From Arabidopsis thaliana (Eukaryota; Streptophyta; Magnoliopsida; Brassicales; Brassicaceae): DNA of 64,000 nt. Both the position numbers and the translations under genes were made by a program. Positions 33,835 to 44,513 of the stretch are shown here, one piece after another. The notes below the pieces were generated by a model. That model was not told the DNA's origin. It saw only the letters and a program-made list of their open reading frames with translations, and searched no databases. How positions within the stretch are numbered: the stretch's first letter is position 1; each line of letters begins with the position of its first letter. Location: positions 10,286,001 to 10,350,000 of the forward strand of contig NC_003070.9 in the NCBI RefSeq assembly GCF_000001735.4, in the 5' to 3' direction.

Positions 33835-34266
33835 ATGATGAACACAAAGAAACTCATGAAGATGGCCAAGAAATGGCAACAGAGAGCAGCCTTAAGGAGG
33901 AAAAGAATCTCATTCCAGAGATCAAATTCTACTACTAGTAGCTCATCCGCGGTAGAGAAGGGCTGTTTTGTGGTTTACACTGCGGATCAAGTACGCTTTG
34001 CTTTTCCGATAAGTTACCTGAGTAACTCTGTTATTCAAGAGCTCTTGAAGATATCTGAAGAAGAGTTTGGTATTCCCACAGAAGGACCAATCACGTTGCC
34101 ATTCGATTCGATTCGATTTTCTTGGAGTATCTCATCAAATTGATCAAAAGACGAATGGATGGAGATACAGAAAACGCTCTTATAACGGCAATCTCTAGTG
34201 CTAGATGTTCTTCACAATGCTCTATGCAACTTCAAAAACATACTAGTACTCAGCTTGTGTTTTAGA
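33835..34266 (+). pseudogene. SAUR68: SAUR gene with a 5-bp frameshifting expansion (probably SAUR68)
   Basis: It starts like its paralogues (MMNTKKLMKMAKKWQQRAAL) with an intact core through PITLPFDS. There ATTCG is present three times (34101-34115), where paralogues have PFDSVFLEYL and two units would keep the frame. The frame shifts, adds IRFSWSISSN and stops at 34141-34143, giving about 102 residues. The old frame stays open beyond it (FLEYLIK, RRMDGDTEN, ending in VF and TAG at 34264-34266), so the event is recent. The lost part is the last helix of the SAUR fold plus the C-terminal tail. The promoter and DST-like 3' element (34311-34345) are kept, so a transcript is likely. Some function of the truncated product cannot be excluded. 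Confidence 0.85.
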
Positions 34267-35289
34267 GAATTAGTATCAAGCAATTTCTTTGTTTGTAAAG
34301 ATTCTACTGTATTACTAGATTAGACAGATCATTTCAGAAATACAAAACATCATTTTTGTCGTCTCTTTTAGACCGTATCATCATATGAAAGTAAACTTCA
34401 GTATCACTTCTTGTCACAGTTCCATCTTTGTGTCATTTTACTGACACATTATTCCAACTTCTTTTAGCACATAATATGTTCTGAAACTGTCTATCATGTA
34501 AAATGGTGCAGCGGCTTCAAATTTCTTTAACTCAATCGTTTCATACATCAACCAACTCTGGAACAAGAAATCTGTGAAAAAAGCAACATATAGATTACAC
34601 AAGAACATGTCGTTTGCACAATCTGAACATAATCGATTGTAGCAGGAATGTTTGACTCTGATGTCTTTTTCCAGATTTTAAGCACACAAGTGTTTGATTT
34701 ATCTATTTAATCTATTGATTTTAACCAGATTTGTTTTTCCCTGAATAACTTACTTGATCTATTATTGATTTAGCTGATGGAACTAGTAACCAACATCATG
34801 GGACCCTTAAGCAAACATGATTTTGGTTTTTGGCTGCTCTTGTCTCCAAGACTTATCTGCTTGACAAGTTATCAACTACACATATTAAAATGTAACAACT
34901 GTCTCTTGCATTCTTCATCAATGTATTAGTACCTAACTCTTGTCATATAAATGTCCATATAGAATTTTGATACCCACATGATCATGTCTTCTCAGTCCTC
35001 AAAAGAAGTTGTATAGTCCACCAATTCATTTGCAGACATGAATGATTACTTACCAACTAACTTAGGACCCCTCTGACTTATGATCACATAAGAGAAGAAA
35101 CATAAGCATGTGATGTGTCAGGTTAGGTGCGTAGTAGCTTGTCACAAAGTCTGTCTAAATCTATTAAGCTCTTCTTCTATATAATACAACAAAGCTTGTA
35201 GCATTCTTCATCAATCACAGCTTGCACTAATACAAAGATTTCTGCAACACAACTTTTCAAGTAGTATCTTTTTGCTTTCCCAGAGAATA

Positions 35290-35697
35290 ATGATGAACAC
35301 AAAGAAGCTAATCAAGATGTTCAGGAAATGGCAACAGAGAGCAGCTCTCCACAGGAAAAGAATCTCATTCCAAAGACCAAGTACCCGCTCAACCACTGTA
35401 GAGAAGGGATGCTTTGTCGTTTACACGGCGGACAACACACGCTTTGCTTTTCCGATAAGCTACCTAAGCAACTCTGTATTTCAAGAGATTTTGGAGATAT
35501 CTGAAGAAGAGTTTGGCCTCCCAACCGGTGGACCAATCACATTACCATTCGATTCGGTTTTTTTGGAGTATCTCATCAAATTGATCAAAAGACGAATGGA
35601 TGGAGATACAGAAAAGGCTTTGTTAATGTCAATCTCTAGTGCTAGATGTTCTTTGCAAAAACAAGAACAGAGTACTCAACAATTGCTTGTATTTTAG
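35290..35697 (+). CDS. SAUR66: SAUR auxin-responsive protein (probably SAUR66)
   Basis: Intronless, 135 residues from the ATG pair at 35290 (MMNTKKLIKMFRKWQQRAAL). The usual MAKKWQQ is MFRKWQQ here. The Ser/Thr linker is short, then KGCFVVYTADNTRFAFPISY, VFQEILEISEEEFGLPTGG and PFDSVFLEYLIKLIKRRMDG, ending QQLLVF. Promoter at 34890-35110 with AuxRE core TGTCTC at 34900-34905, CCCACATGATCATGTCTTC and TTAGGACCC. DST-like 3' UTR at about 35741-35778. Closest to the minus-strand SAUR at 19981. Number assigned from order. Confidence 0.9.
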   Translation: MMNTKKLIKMFRKWQQRAALHRKRISFQRPSTRSTTVEKGCFVVYTADNTRFAFPISYLSNSVFQEILEISEEEFGLPTGGPITLPFDSVFLEYLIKLIKRRMDGDTEKALLMSISSARCSLQKQEQSTQQLLVF

Positions 35698-36682
35698 AGA
35701 ATTAGTGTGTAGCAGTTTTTGTGTTTGTAAAGATTCTACTGTATTAGATTAGACAGATTATTTCAGAAATACAAAGTAAAGTATTATTTGTGTCTCTCTT
35801 TTAGACTGCCTCATCAAAACCAACTTTCATTGTAAACAAAGAAAAATGAGATAACTTTTACTTCACTTGATGAATCTTTCATTCATCACAATTTCATCAA
35901 TTGTCCTTATGAATCTTTTGGAAGTGTAATACAAGACTGAGAAAGAACTAATACGAACACGGTATCTTTTCTGATCCAAGCTTAATCTCAAGGAAATGTG
36001 AATAGTTGATTCACTAGCTATTTTTGTTTCCTGGCCAGACACTCTTTAGAAACTACTGCTACATGTTTTTCATCTTTGCTTGACCAGCACATGCCTTTCT
36101 TTGTTTCTTTCTATCGGATCATTAATTATCACCAGATTTGTTGTCCGATTGTCCCCTGAATAAGTGAAACAAATCTATTATTTGATTTACCTGATGGACT
36201 ACTAACCAACCTGGGAATCTTATCCTTCACAAAAAAAAAAAAGTTGTACAGATGCATGAGTTTGGTATTTTTGGCTTCTCTTGTATTATATGATATAATG
36301 CATCAACAGCCTCATGTTTTCTTCAATAATGTCTCAGTACCTAACTCTTGTCATATAAACGTCCGTATAGGATTCATACCCACATGATCTTGTCTTCTCA
36401 CCATAAGTTGTATAGTCCACAAGTTGATTAGCTGACATAATTGATTACCAACTTGGGACCCTTACAGAGTAGAAACATAAGCATGTGTTGTGTCGGGTTA
36501 GATTGCTCAGGAGCTTGTCTAAACCTAATAGTTTCTCCTTCTATATAATGAAACAAGCTTATTGGTACTCTTCATCAACCACAACTTTCATTCAAAGAGC
36601 TTTTCAAACAGAACTCACATATCTTTTCTCTTTCTTTCTCCACACTTTGCTTTCCAATCTCAAGCTTTAACTCTCCCTGAAA

Positions 36683-37114
36683 ATGATGATAAACGCAAAG
36701 AAGCTTATGAAGATGGCTAAGAAATGGCAACAAAGAGCAGCCCTCCACAGGAAAAGAATCTCATTTCAGAGATCAAATGTCTTTACTAGCAGCTCTTCTA
36801 CTGTAGAAAAGGGTTGTTTCGTGGTCTACACGGCGGATAAAATCCGCTTTGCTTTTCCAATAAGTTATCTGAGCAACTCTATTGTCCAAGAGCTCTTGAA
36901 AATATCTGAAGAAGAGTTCGGTCTCCCAACGGAAGGACCAATCACATTGCCGTTCGATTCGGTTTTCTTGGAGTATCTCATCAAACTGATCCAAAGACGA
37001 ATGGATGGAGATACAGAAAAGGCTCTGTTGATGTCAATCTCTAGTGCTAAGTGTTCTTTACAATGTTCTTTGCTACAGCAAGAACAGAGTACTCAACAAT
37101 TGCTTGTATTATAG
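36683..37114 (+). CDS. SAUR67: SAUR auxin-responsive protein lacking the cluster's DST 3' element (probably SAUR67)
   Basis: Intronless, 143 residues: MMINAKKLMKMAKKWQQRAA, then KGCFVVYTADKIRFAFPISY, VQELLKISEEEFGLPTEG, FDSVFLEYLIKLIQRRMDGD, ending QQLLVL. Leader and promoter (36300-36680, TGTCTC at 36330-36335) mirror those of the gene at 18571. Similarity to every other SAUR here stops exactly at the stop codon, so the usual 3' UTR with TTAGATTAGACAG and CAGAAATACAAA is missing. Loss of this element could stabilise the mRNA. Number assigned from order. Confidence 0.9.
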   Translation: MMINAKKLMKMAKKWQQRAALHRKRISFQRSNVFTSSSSTVEKGCFVVYTADKIRFAFPISYLSNSIVQELLKISEEEFGLPTEGPITLPFDSVFLEYLIKLIQRRMDGDTEKALLMSISSAKCSLQCSLLQQEQSTQQLLVL

Positions 37115-37734
37115 GGTTTCTTAAAAGAACATATAGTTTTGTAAATATTCAGATATTTTTATACTTTATACAAGATAAACATTACCACTATTCTCTCAGG
37201 AAAAATTAAGTTCACTTTTAAGCTTTACGTAAATGTTGGATTTTCTCTGTTAGTAGTTAGTTAATTACCTAATCTTAGTCTCCTAAAATTTGGATATTTC
37301 ACAAAAGTACCAACTCGAAATTCTAAAAATTCTTCAAAATCGTTGAGAATTGTTTAAGAATAAATACCATGTCCCAATTGGATAAAAAGCAAATAATAAG
37401 GAGACATAAAACTGCTAAAGAATCTAACTTTTGTCTTCTGTAAGAACATCTTAAAAAACTCTTGAAACTTGAATAATACTTTCTACATGTACAAAGAGCA
37501 AAGCCAAGAATCTTTGGTTCAATAGATTTTGCCTTGAACTTGAAGCTATGAACTTTACAACTCTCTAATAAACCTTTCTTTTATTATCAGCAGCCTTAAC
37601 AAGAAACGAACAATGCAAGTTAGTATATAAAGTAGCTTCATTATGCCCCATTCCAAACATAAGAACAAACTTCATCTTCTTCATTCTTCTTTCTTCTCTT
37701 TTTGTCCCGCTTTCGTAGTTTTTCAAAAGGCGAA
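37115..37734. other. Intergenic region and AWPM-19 promoter
   Basis: No ORF or repeat of note. The leader upstream of 37735 is CT-rich (TTCTTCATTCTTCTTTCTTC). Confidence 0.5.
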
Positions 37735-38525
37735 ATGGCGGGTGAGCAAATCAAACCTGTTGCCTCTGGACTTCTAGTTTTGAACTTCTGCATGTATGTG
37801 ATCGTTCTAGGCATTGGAGGATGGGCCATGAACCGAGCCATCGACCATGGATTCGAAGTCGGTAAGAATTTGGTTGAAATTCAGATTTATCGATTCTGAT
37901 TCCTTACCGTTTCTTGAATTAGTATGCTTTTGGCACAAACTATTTGTTCTTGTTGTTCTTGAACTTCTAATATTTCGGGTTTTTGTAAAACCATGGCAGG
38001 CCCTAATTTAGAGCTTCCAGCACATTTCTCCCCAATTTATTTCCCGATGGGAAACGCAGCCACAGGATTCTTTGTGATATTCGCGTTGCTAGCGGGAGTA
38101 GTTGGAGCAGCTTCCACAATCTCAGGCCTTAGCCACATTCGTTCGTGGACCGTGGGAAGCTTACCAGCAGCAGCCACAGCTGCAACCATTGCCTGGACCC
38201 TCACAGTCCTTGCCATGGGGTAAACTCTCTTGTTTCACAAGCAAACTCATCATTTTTAAAGACATCGATAGTAAAACTAATCATGGCTTTTCAACAGTTT
38301 CGCTTGGAAAGAAATCGAGCTACAAGGGAGAAATGCAAAACTGGTGAGACTTTTCTCTATTTCGAACCTTATAGACAAATTTGGAAATCCCACCATTGTT
38401 GCCTTCATGACACGTCCATTTTCTGTCATTTTTCTATGTAGAGAACCATGGAGGCGTTCTTGATCATACTCTCAGTCACCCAGCTTATTTACATCGCAGC
38501 AGTTCATGGCGTGAGGAGACCTTAA
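37735..38525 (+). CDS. AWPM-19-like plasma-membrane protein
   Basis: Four exons: 37735-37861, about 38000-38220, about 38299-38343 and about 38442-38525, encoding roughly 155 residues. AWPM-19 proteins are four-helix plasma-membrane proteins linked to ABA and freezing tolerance; a rice member imports ABA. The start is MAGEQIKPVASGLLVLNF. Helix 1 is VLNFCMYVIVLGIGGWAM. The conserved motif PAHFSPIYFPMGNAATGFF precedes helix 2 (VIFALLAGVVGAASTISG). Helix 3 is AATAATIAWTLTVLAMGFAW and helix 4 is FLIILSVTQLIYIAAVHG, ending VRRP. Introns are short with clean GT-AG borders. It matches the expected Arabidopsis gene at this position. Confidence 0.9.
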
Positions 38526-39552
38526 GGAATCATTCATGGGCGTCGGATTTCTTTTCTTCCTATTGTGGCAATCATCCGAAACTCGGGATTGTGTGTGTGA
38601 GCGTTTGTATTTGTGTGAGTGTGCTTTATTTTCTTCATAGGAAGCTTAAGATAAATTCATGCATTCTTTATGTACAAAAGGATTAGATCTTGTTTTGTGT
38701 GTTGTCACTTTGTGTTCATGGAATAAAATCGAACTTTGAGGCTTGGTTCCGGTCATCCCTCTATATATAATCTAACGAACTACAGAAAGATGATAATAGA
38801 TAGAAAAACTAAGAATGTATTTCAAAGAATAATCTCATGTTCTAAAATCCATTTGATGAACAAAAGAAGATTGTATTTCAAAGAATAAAAAGAAAGTTTA
38901 CCCTGTTTTGCATATTTGGTCTTGCTCGTACGTTGCTAAAAGCCGCCCACATTATTATCTATCGAAGATATAATGTACAGAGAAGAGTATACAGACCATG
39001 ACTCCTAATTTTCGGTTGTCTTTGAGTTTTGACTGTCAAGCGCATCCACCTTTATCTAGCTCCAGCTCATCTGCAGCACAATGCAGAGAAGACACGTTAA
39101 TACAGGTTTACCATAATAGACAATGTAGTTAAAATTCACACAAGAAAAACCTCATTGATATTTTTAGAAGATTTTGTGACAACCCAAAATAAACAGCGTC
39201 AAGGTGGCTCTTAGCTATCAAGACTTTCATGTTCTGATGCATAATTGTGTCTTGCACATCATTCTGTTCTTCGATAATTTGATAGTGTTTTAGGTAGCTA
39301 CGTTGATTCTAACCAATTTCGGTAACCAAGCCTCTCGGAGAAAGGTTTCAAAGTGGATAAACTGATAAAAACTCTGAACTAAACCGTCTACTTAACAATT
39401 CAAGATTCTAACTGCAATTCAAAATGTTTAAATAATTAAGTGAAGTTCTTAATTAGTTCACAAATTGTAGGCCATGTGAGTTCTTAGTAATCAGGAGACT
39501 CAACCAGATAAAGTACATCTACCAAAAATCATAAACCAAGACTAACCTGTGT

Positions 39553-40651
39553 TTATCTATCAGATCCAGTCATAGCATCAAACAAACCGCAGCAGCTTAG
39601 CCATGAAGTCCTTCGGACGACTGGTGGACCAGGTAGCAAAAGAGGCTGCATACATGCAGAAGATTCAGCCAACTGAAAAGAGACGAAAAACACATGTATG
39701 CAAAAAGGAGAATAGAGATGCTACCTTTTCCTCAGGGGATACTGGAACTTCAGATTTTCTTACGCTCTCTACTTTTTTGCTTGTTTCAGGAGCAGATCTT
39801 GGAAGCATAACCACCTTACTATTATTGTTTTCCAATACCGGAGACGGATGATACTCTTCATCTTTCTCAGACTTCTTTTTGACCAAATTTGAGTGTGTTG
39901 AGGTCTCAACAAGCCCACTCTTTTCAGAAGTCACTGTTTTGGAGATAGAAACCACAGGTTTAACAGAATCAACAACTGGAGTGATTTCTGTAACTGAATT
40001 ACCACAAGCTACATTTTTGGCGGGGCGAGTACGGTTATCAGAAGAGGAGTTAGTTGATTTTTCCACAATAGCATTGCCAGTTTTGGGTCCTAGTCCCTGA
40101 GTAACACCTGCATCTCTAGATATCTCTTTAGAAGCACCTTTCACCACAGCAGAAGATAGAAGAGCAGATGAATCTTTAGTCCCAAATTCTTGATTTCCTT
40201 GAGAACCAGGAGAACTCAAACTGCTATCACTTCCCCTCCCATCTTGGCTTCCATGTTCATCATTTCCTGAGATTAAAAAAGGAACTACTAAGAACACAAA
40301 AAGACTTGCAACTTCCAAAAATGATAGGAGAAAACAATCCAGCATTTGATCAGAGTTATAAAAAAAAGTCTTGCTAAAGTCATGAATGAAGCATTGTTAG
40401 CTCGAAACAGATATTGAGAGAAGTAATCAAACAGATCTCTCTATACACCAACCACGAAAATAGTTAATTTCTAGGCGAGAAGCTATACTAAAATCCTTCA
40501 ACACCATTCAAGACATAATCTATCGACCTAACAAACAAACAAATCCTGAAACCAAAATCGAACTACGAAATGTACCGTTGATACTTGTTCCAATCGCTTC
40601 CTGTTGCTTCTTCTTCTTCAACGCCTTTCTTTTCTTCGCACCGGACGGCAT
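39553..40651 (-). CDS. Unknown Ser-rich plant protein with a conserved C-terminal WLSCCGLFD motif
   Basis: Three exons on the minus strand. Exon 1 starts at 40651 (MPSGAKKRKALKKKKQQEAI), a strong lysine patch. Exon 2 (about 39722-40265) is a disordered Ser/Thr/Lys region (DSSLSSPGSQGNQEF, NSSSDNRTRPAKN, EYHPSPVLENNNSK). Exon 3 (39553-39638) encodes PLLPGPPVVRRTSWLSCCGL then FDAMTGSDR and the stop. The C-terminal motif recurs in other plant unknown proteins as I recall; the paired cysteines next to hydrophobic residues could be acylated (inference). More non-coding 3' exon sequence probably continues to about 39080. The 5' flank has CT- and GT-microsatellites near 40720-40780. About 230 residues; function unknown. 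Confidence 0.75.
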
Positions 40652-41438
40652 GATCGATCGGAAAATTCGAATTCGTCGCCGCAAAATGAAATTGTTTCTT
40701 CACTTCAAACTTCAAATTTTGTCTCTTCTCTCTCTCTCTCTTGTTTTTTTTTTCCAGTGTGAGTTGGTGTGTGTGTGTGTGGACTGCGTTTTCCTTTTTG
40801 TCACTATGTTGGGCAAAACCAGAATCTCCCACAGAGGAAAGAGATAAGGATTCTCCTTTTTTTAATTTTAATTCAACCTGCCTTAATTGAACTTATTCTT
40901 TATTCAACGACAATTCATTTCCATTTTTAATCACATTTCCACAATTAGATTGATTATACAATGAACAATAACATAAGATTATTTACCGCCTTCACTTATT
41001 TACTGTGATTAATTACTACGGTCAACTCAAATCTGTTGTCACCGACAGCATTAACAATTGAGCAGGTCGCACCATTTTAGGCTATGGTTTGAAATCAGAA
41101 TCACTGCATTAGACCAACGACGACAAATTAAACAAAATTTGAAATTTGCCCTTTTGTATTACTAAAAACAGAATATCCCTTTTTGTGTGACCTTTCAAAT
41201 TTTAGTTTAAGAACACTTTTAGTAAGAGGACTTTGTCAGTATAGACTAGTAGAGGGAAGAGCACAATCATGGCTTACCACAAACTTATGTTAAGAGAGAA
41301 AAACGTGAAACCCACCTACCAAATTTTCAACATTATGGCTACAAAAGAGAACCCACCTAAGGCACAGAGCAACACAGATCCTGTTTTTGTCTCTCTAATT
41401 TTTCTCTCAGAACTTGCTTTCGGTTTTAATAACACGAG

Positions 41439-41846
41439 ATGAGAGCCACTGCATCACTAGTTACATTTAATCAGAAGATTATGCGGCGTTGTAAGAACCT
41501 CCTGATCAGAATCACCAGGAGCTGTCCCAGACACCATTACCGGCATTTGAAACTTCGGAAAGCTTCTTCTTCATCATCATCATCATCATCTGGGAAGCAA
41601 GGGACCAAAGTGTTGGCTTCATTCTTCCTCTTCTTCCAAAAGAAGAAACAGAACAAGGAGAAGATGAAGCGGCTTAACGAACTCAGGAGTTTCTCGGGTG
41701 CCGTCGGTGAAAGGAAGGCGTCAAATCCTGAATCAAGAAAGAAGGTATTCCCATCGTCTTGGCTTTGCCCAGGTAAGGCTCATTCACAAGAAGTCTCACA
41801 AGGTCATGATCCACCTAGAGACAGCACAAGCGCATTCCTTCCATGA
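41439..41846 (+). CDS. Small basic unknown protein with a serine repeat
   Basis: Open frame of 135 residues starting MRATASLVTFNQKIMRRCKN. Features: a basic N-terminus (RRCKNLLIRITRSCPRHHYR), a run of nine Ser encoded by TCA repeats (41570-41590), a hydrophobic patch (VLASFFLFFQ) followed by KKKQNKEKMKRLNELRSF. A strong splice donor (CCCAG|GTAAGG at 41770-41776) and an acceptor (GTTGTTGTAG|G near 41911) suggest an alternative end reading YLIVVISNTKTLL. A TATA-poor promoter precedes it. I do not recognise a family; coding status is likely because base composition and codon use resemble real exons. Confidence 0.55.
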   Translation: MRATASLVTFNQKIMRRCKNLLIRITRSCPRHHYRHLKLRKASSSSSSSSSGKQGTKVLASFFLFFQKKKQNKEKMKRLNELRSFSGAVGERKASNPESRKKVFPSSWLCPGKAHSQEVSQGHDPPRDSTSAFLP

Positions 41847-42214
41847 CTCATATGTCAAAACAACGCGAGATCACATGTATAGCTTTCAATTTGATTATGT
41901 GGTTGTTGTAGGATATCTCATTGTCGTGATTTCTAACACTAAGACCCTACTCTGACTCTCTCAGGATGTATGATGAATGCAGAGTAAAATTCTTTGTAGT
42001 GCAGAAACTTAATAATAAGATTGATGTGTATGATTCAATAAATCTATCGAAAAAACTTTGAATTAGAATCAGAAATGATTATAGTTCAAGAACCCAAATA
42101 ATTTCCAAACGGAAGAGAAGATAGACATCAAACTTTTTTTATACATCTATCCTACAAGCACGGACCAATGGCTTCATTCCCCTAACCCAACCTGGGGCAT
42201 AACAACAATACATC

Positions 42215-42927
42215 TCAACTCACCGGTTCCAACCAGGTGAATATCCTTGAATCAGTTCTTGGCAACATCTCAACTCTATGATGACCTATAACATCAGAAG
42301 AAAAGAATGCAAGATATGAAAATGTTCTCAACAAAGAAAGTAATAATATTGAACAAAGGAAACCCAAAACAAGATTACACACTTTATGCAACAGCTCAAA
42401 CAAACTGAGAATAAGGTTTCCTGAGACCCTCAAGCCTATAAACTTAGATTAAGCCACACTAAATTACTTCATCATAAATTCAACTTTCAAGTTACCACAG
42501 CTAATTGGGGTTTTTTGACATTAAGCTTTAGAAATATGGTAAGCCATTACACTTAAGATATACTAAACCAAAGATGACAAAATGACCTAAGATTTGCCAA
42601 TTTTGTGATTTACAGCTTCCGGTAAATAAAAGATTCAAGCTTCTTTTAGTAATCATATTAACAAATTAGTAACGCATTTCGAAATAATATTACCTAGATA
42701 CAGGGCAAAATCACCAACACAAAACCATCTTCGTTCACATTTTAAAACCTAAAATCAATGATGAAGCTAAAACCCTAACAATCGAGAAACCCACATAGAT
42801 AAACGACCAACATTAAAGCATCGAACTAGAAAACCCAACAAAATTGAGATCAGAACCAACAAAATTGAGATCAGAAAACTTTACCATTTCCAAGGAATCT
42901 ATAGGAGCTTGGAAGAAGTGAAGCCAT
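42215..42927 (-). CDS. Candidate spliced 37-residue microprotein
   Basis: Exon 1 (42885-42927) starts MASLLPSSYRFLGN and exon 2 (42215-42285) continues GHHRVEMLPRTDSRIF then TWLEPVS and stop. The junction has a good donor (AATG|GTAAAG) and acceptor (TTATAG|GT) across an intron of about 600 bases. A telobox (AAACCCTAA near 42979) lies in the leader and GGGCC elements lie at 43170-43190, as in translation-related genes. The second exon may itself be followed by another donor (CCG|GTGAGT), so the end is uncertain. No family recognised. Confidence 0.4.
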
Positions 42928-43129
42928 GGGCGAAACTGTACAGAGAGATCTGGTATCGACAACTAGAAGATAGTCTCTTAAACCCTAAGAGAGAGAGAGA
43001 TTTAGAGAGCTTAATAAGATGGAGAAAGCGAAAGCGCACAGATATCGATGGAAGAGTGAAAGAGAAAGAGAGAGATTTGTTGCCGTTACGCGAGTCCAAG
43101 GTCTCTCTTCGTTTTTGTCGCTGTTTTAT

Positions 43130-43215
43130 TCCTAATAAAAAAATAGAAAAACCCCGCGAACTTGAGTTTGGGCTTCTAATGGGCCTAATGGACCGATACT
43201 AGGCTTTATATTAGA
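43130..43215. pseudogene. Relic eIF4E-type promoter (unit 0 of the tandem array)
   Basis: CCCGCGAACTTGAGTTTGGG, TTCTAATGGGCC and ACTAGGCTTTATATTAG match the promoters of the eIF4E genes at about 44335-44410 and 53890-53965 in order and spacing. No eIF4E coding sequence follows. It may now serve the minus-strand gene at 42215-42927. Confidence 0.6.
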
Positions 43216-43224
43216 ACACTCTCT

Positions 43225-43345
43225 ACCTTTTTATTTGATCAGATTGACTCAATTGAGTGTGCTCTTTACTAATAATTTATCTTCTTAAATCTTTGTGTCA
43301 TGCAGGGAACTGATATAAGAAATCTGTTGAAGAGATTATGAAGAA
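43225..43345 (+). pseudogene. MED9-like last-exon relic (unit 0)
   Basis: TTAAATCTTTGTGTCATGCA and the following GGAACTGATATAAGAAATCT match the intron end and last exon at 53065-53146, but the frame contains stops (ATATAA, TGTTGA). It continues into a shared 3' flank (TAGGTGCTAAATACCAAA). Confidence 0.65.
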
Positions 43346-43833
43346 TATTCATTTTTACCTATTCAGAAATTAGGTGCTAAATACCAAAAATTGCAATTAA
43401 CAGAAACCAATATTAAATCAAACAAAGGATTAGGAAGAAGAAGAAGAGGAAGACTTCCCATTGAACTGTATTAGCTCTAATGATTTAAAGTCTTCTTGTT
43501 TTTCATCAAAGTTTAAACCTCTTACGTACATCATATACTAAATTGTTGATATAAGCTCCTATCATTTAGGTTCTACATCAGATTTCGTATGATCCAACTA
43601 TTTATACATATTGTTCCAATCATTAGAATGTTTTCTAAAACTTATATATGTAAACAATAACAACTTTTTCCAAATTAAATTGCCATTAGAAAAGAAAAAG
43701 CATAGTATTGAAACATAAATTAAGTTAAAATATCAAGTGCAAATAATATGAAAAGAGAAACATAAATGTTGAAAAGAAAAATAACTAATAATTATATTTT
43801 CCCTACTACTACATAGTAGCAAACTCATCCTTA

Positions 43834-43932
43834 TTATTTAGGCTTCTTAAGAACACAGACACCACCCTTGCATGAACCTTTCTTTGAAGATGGCTTCGTG
43901 AAACAACTAAAAAGCTTGGAGAAGAAACCCAT
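43834..43932 (-). CDS. Conserved 32-residue microprotein, copy 1
   Basis: Single-exon frame starting MGFFSKLFSCFTKPSSKK, with three Cys, eight Lys and no acidic residue, ending VLKKPK. The same peptide is encoded at 53489 and 56359. Across the three copies the 99-base frame differs at three positions, all synonymous third bases. A TATA box (TATATATA on the minus strand, near 44020-44028) and RY-like ATGCAAA lie upstream, with a leader of about 80 bases. The N-terminus is amphipathic (FFSKLFSCF). Gly2 suggests myristoylation but Phe3 disfavours it. It is divergent to eIF4E, about 580 bases apart. No known family recognised. Confidence 0.7.
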   Translation of the reverse strand: MGFFSKLFSCFTKPSSKKGSCKGGVCVLKKPK

Positions 43933-44513
43933 CTTTCTTGAAATCTGAAAAGAATATTGGAGCTAATGAACTTTTTCAGGATCTATGTGTGTGTTATGTA
44001 TCTCTATTAGACTATTTGCATGGCTATATATAACAATAATGTCACAAATTATTTGGTAATGAATTTTCTTGTATTAAATGTGTTTGGAGATCCAACCGTC
44101 GAAATGACTGGAAATCATGAAAAATATAATTATACAATATTCAAAAAAGATATGAAAGAATATTAATATGATAATTTAGGAAGTTTAACATTTTTTCTAA
44201 ATGTATAGTTTACATTTTATTTTATCGTATATTAGAAAACTTAGATTCATCATATTTTATACGATGACGTTAGGAGCAGAAAACAGTAGGTTGCTATTGA
44301 TCTGACTTCTAGGTATAAGAATCAAAAAAGAAAACACCCGCGCATTCAAGTATGGGCCTTTAATGGGCTATAGTAATGAAACAATACTGGGCTTTACATT
44401 AGGAACGAACTATCTCTCATGTCCGTCTGTAAACTAGGAACGGACTGACTCGACGGAGCAAAGTGAACGGAAAAGTAACTGTCAAGCGAGCGAGTGAGAA
44501 AGAGAAATCAGAA

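Noticed and set aside
43834-43850. N-myristoylation of the microprotein
   Set aside because: Gly2 is present, but Phe3 and Lys6 do not fit the usual myristoylation consensus.
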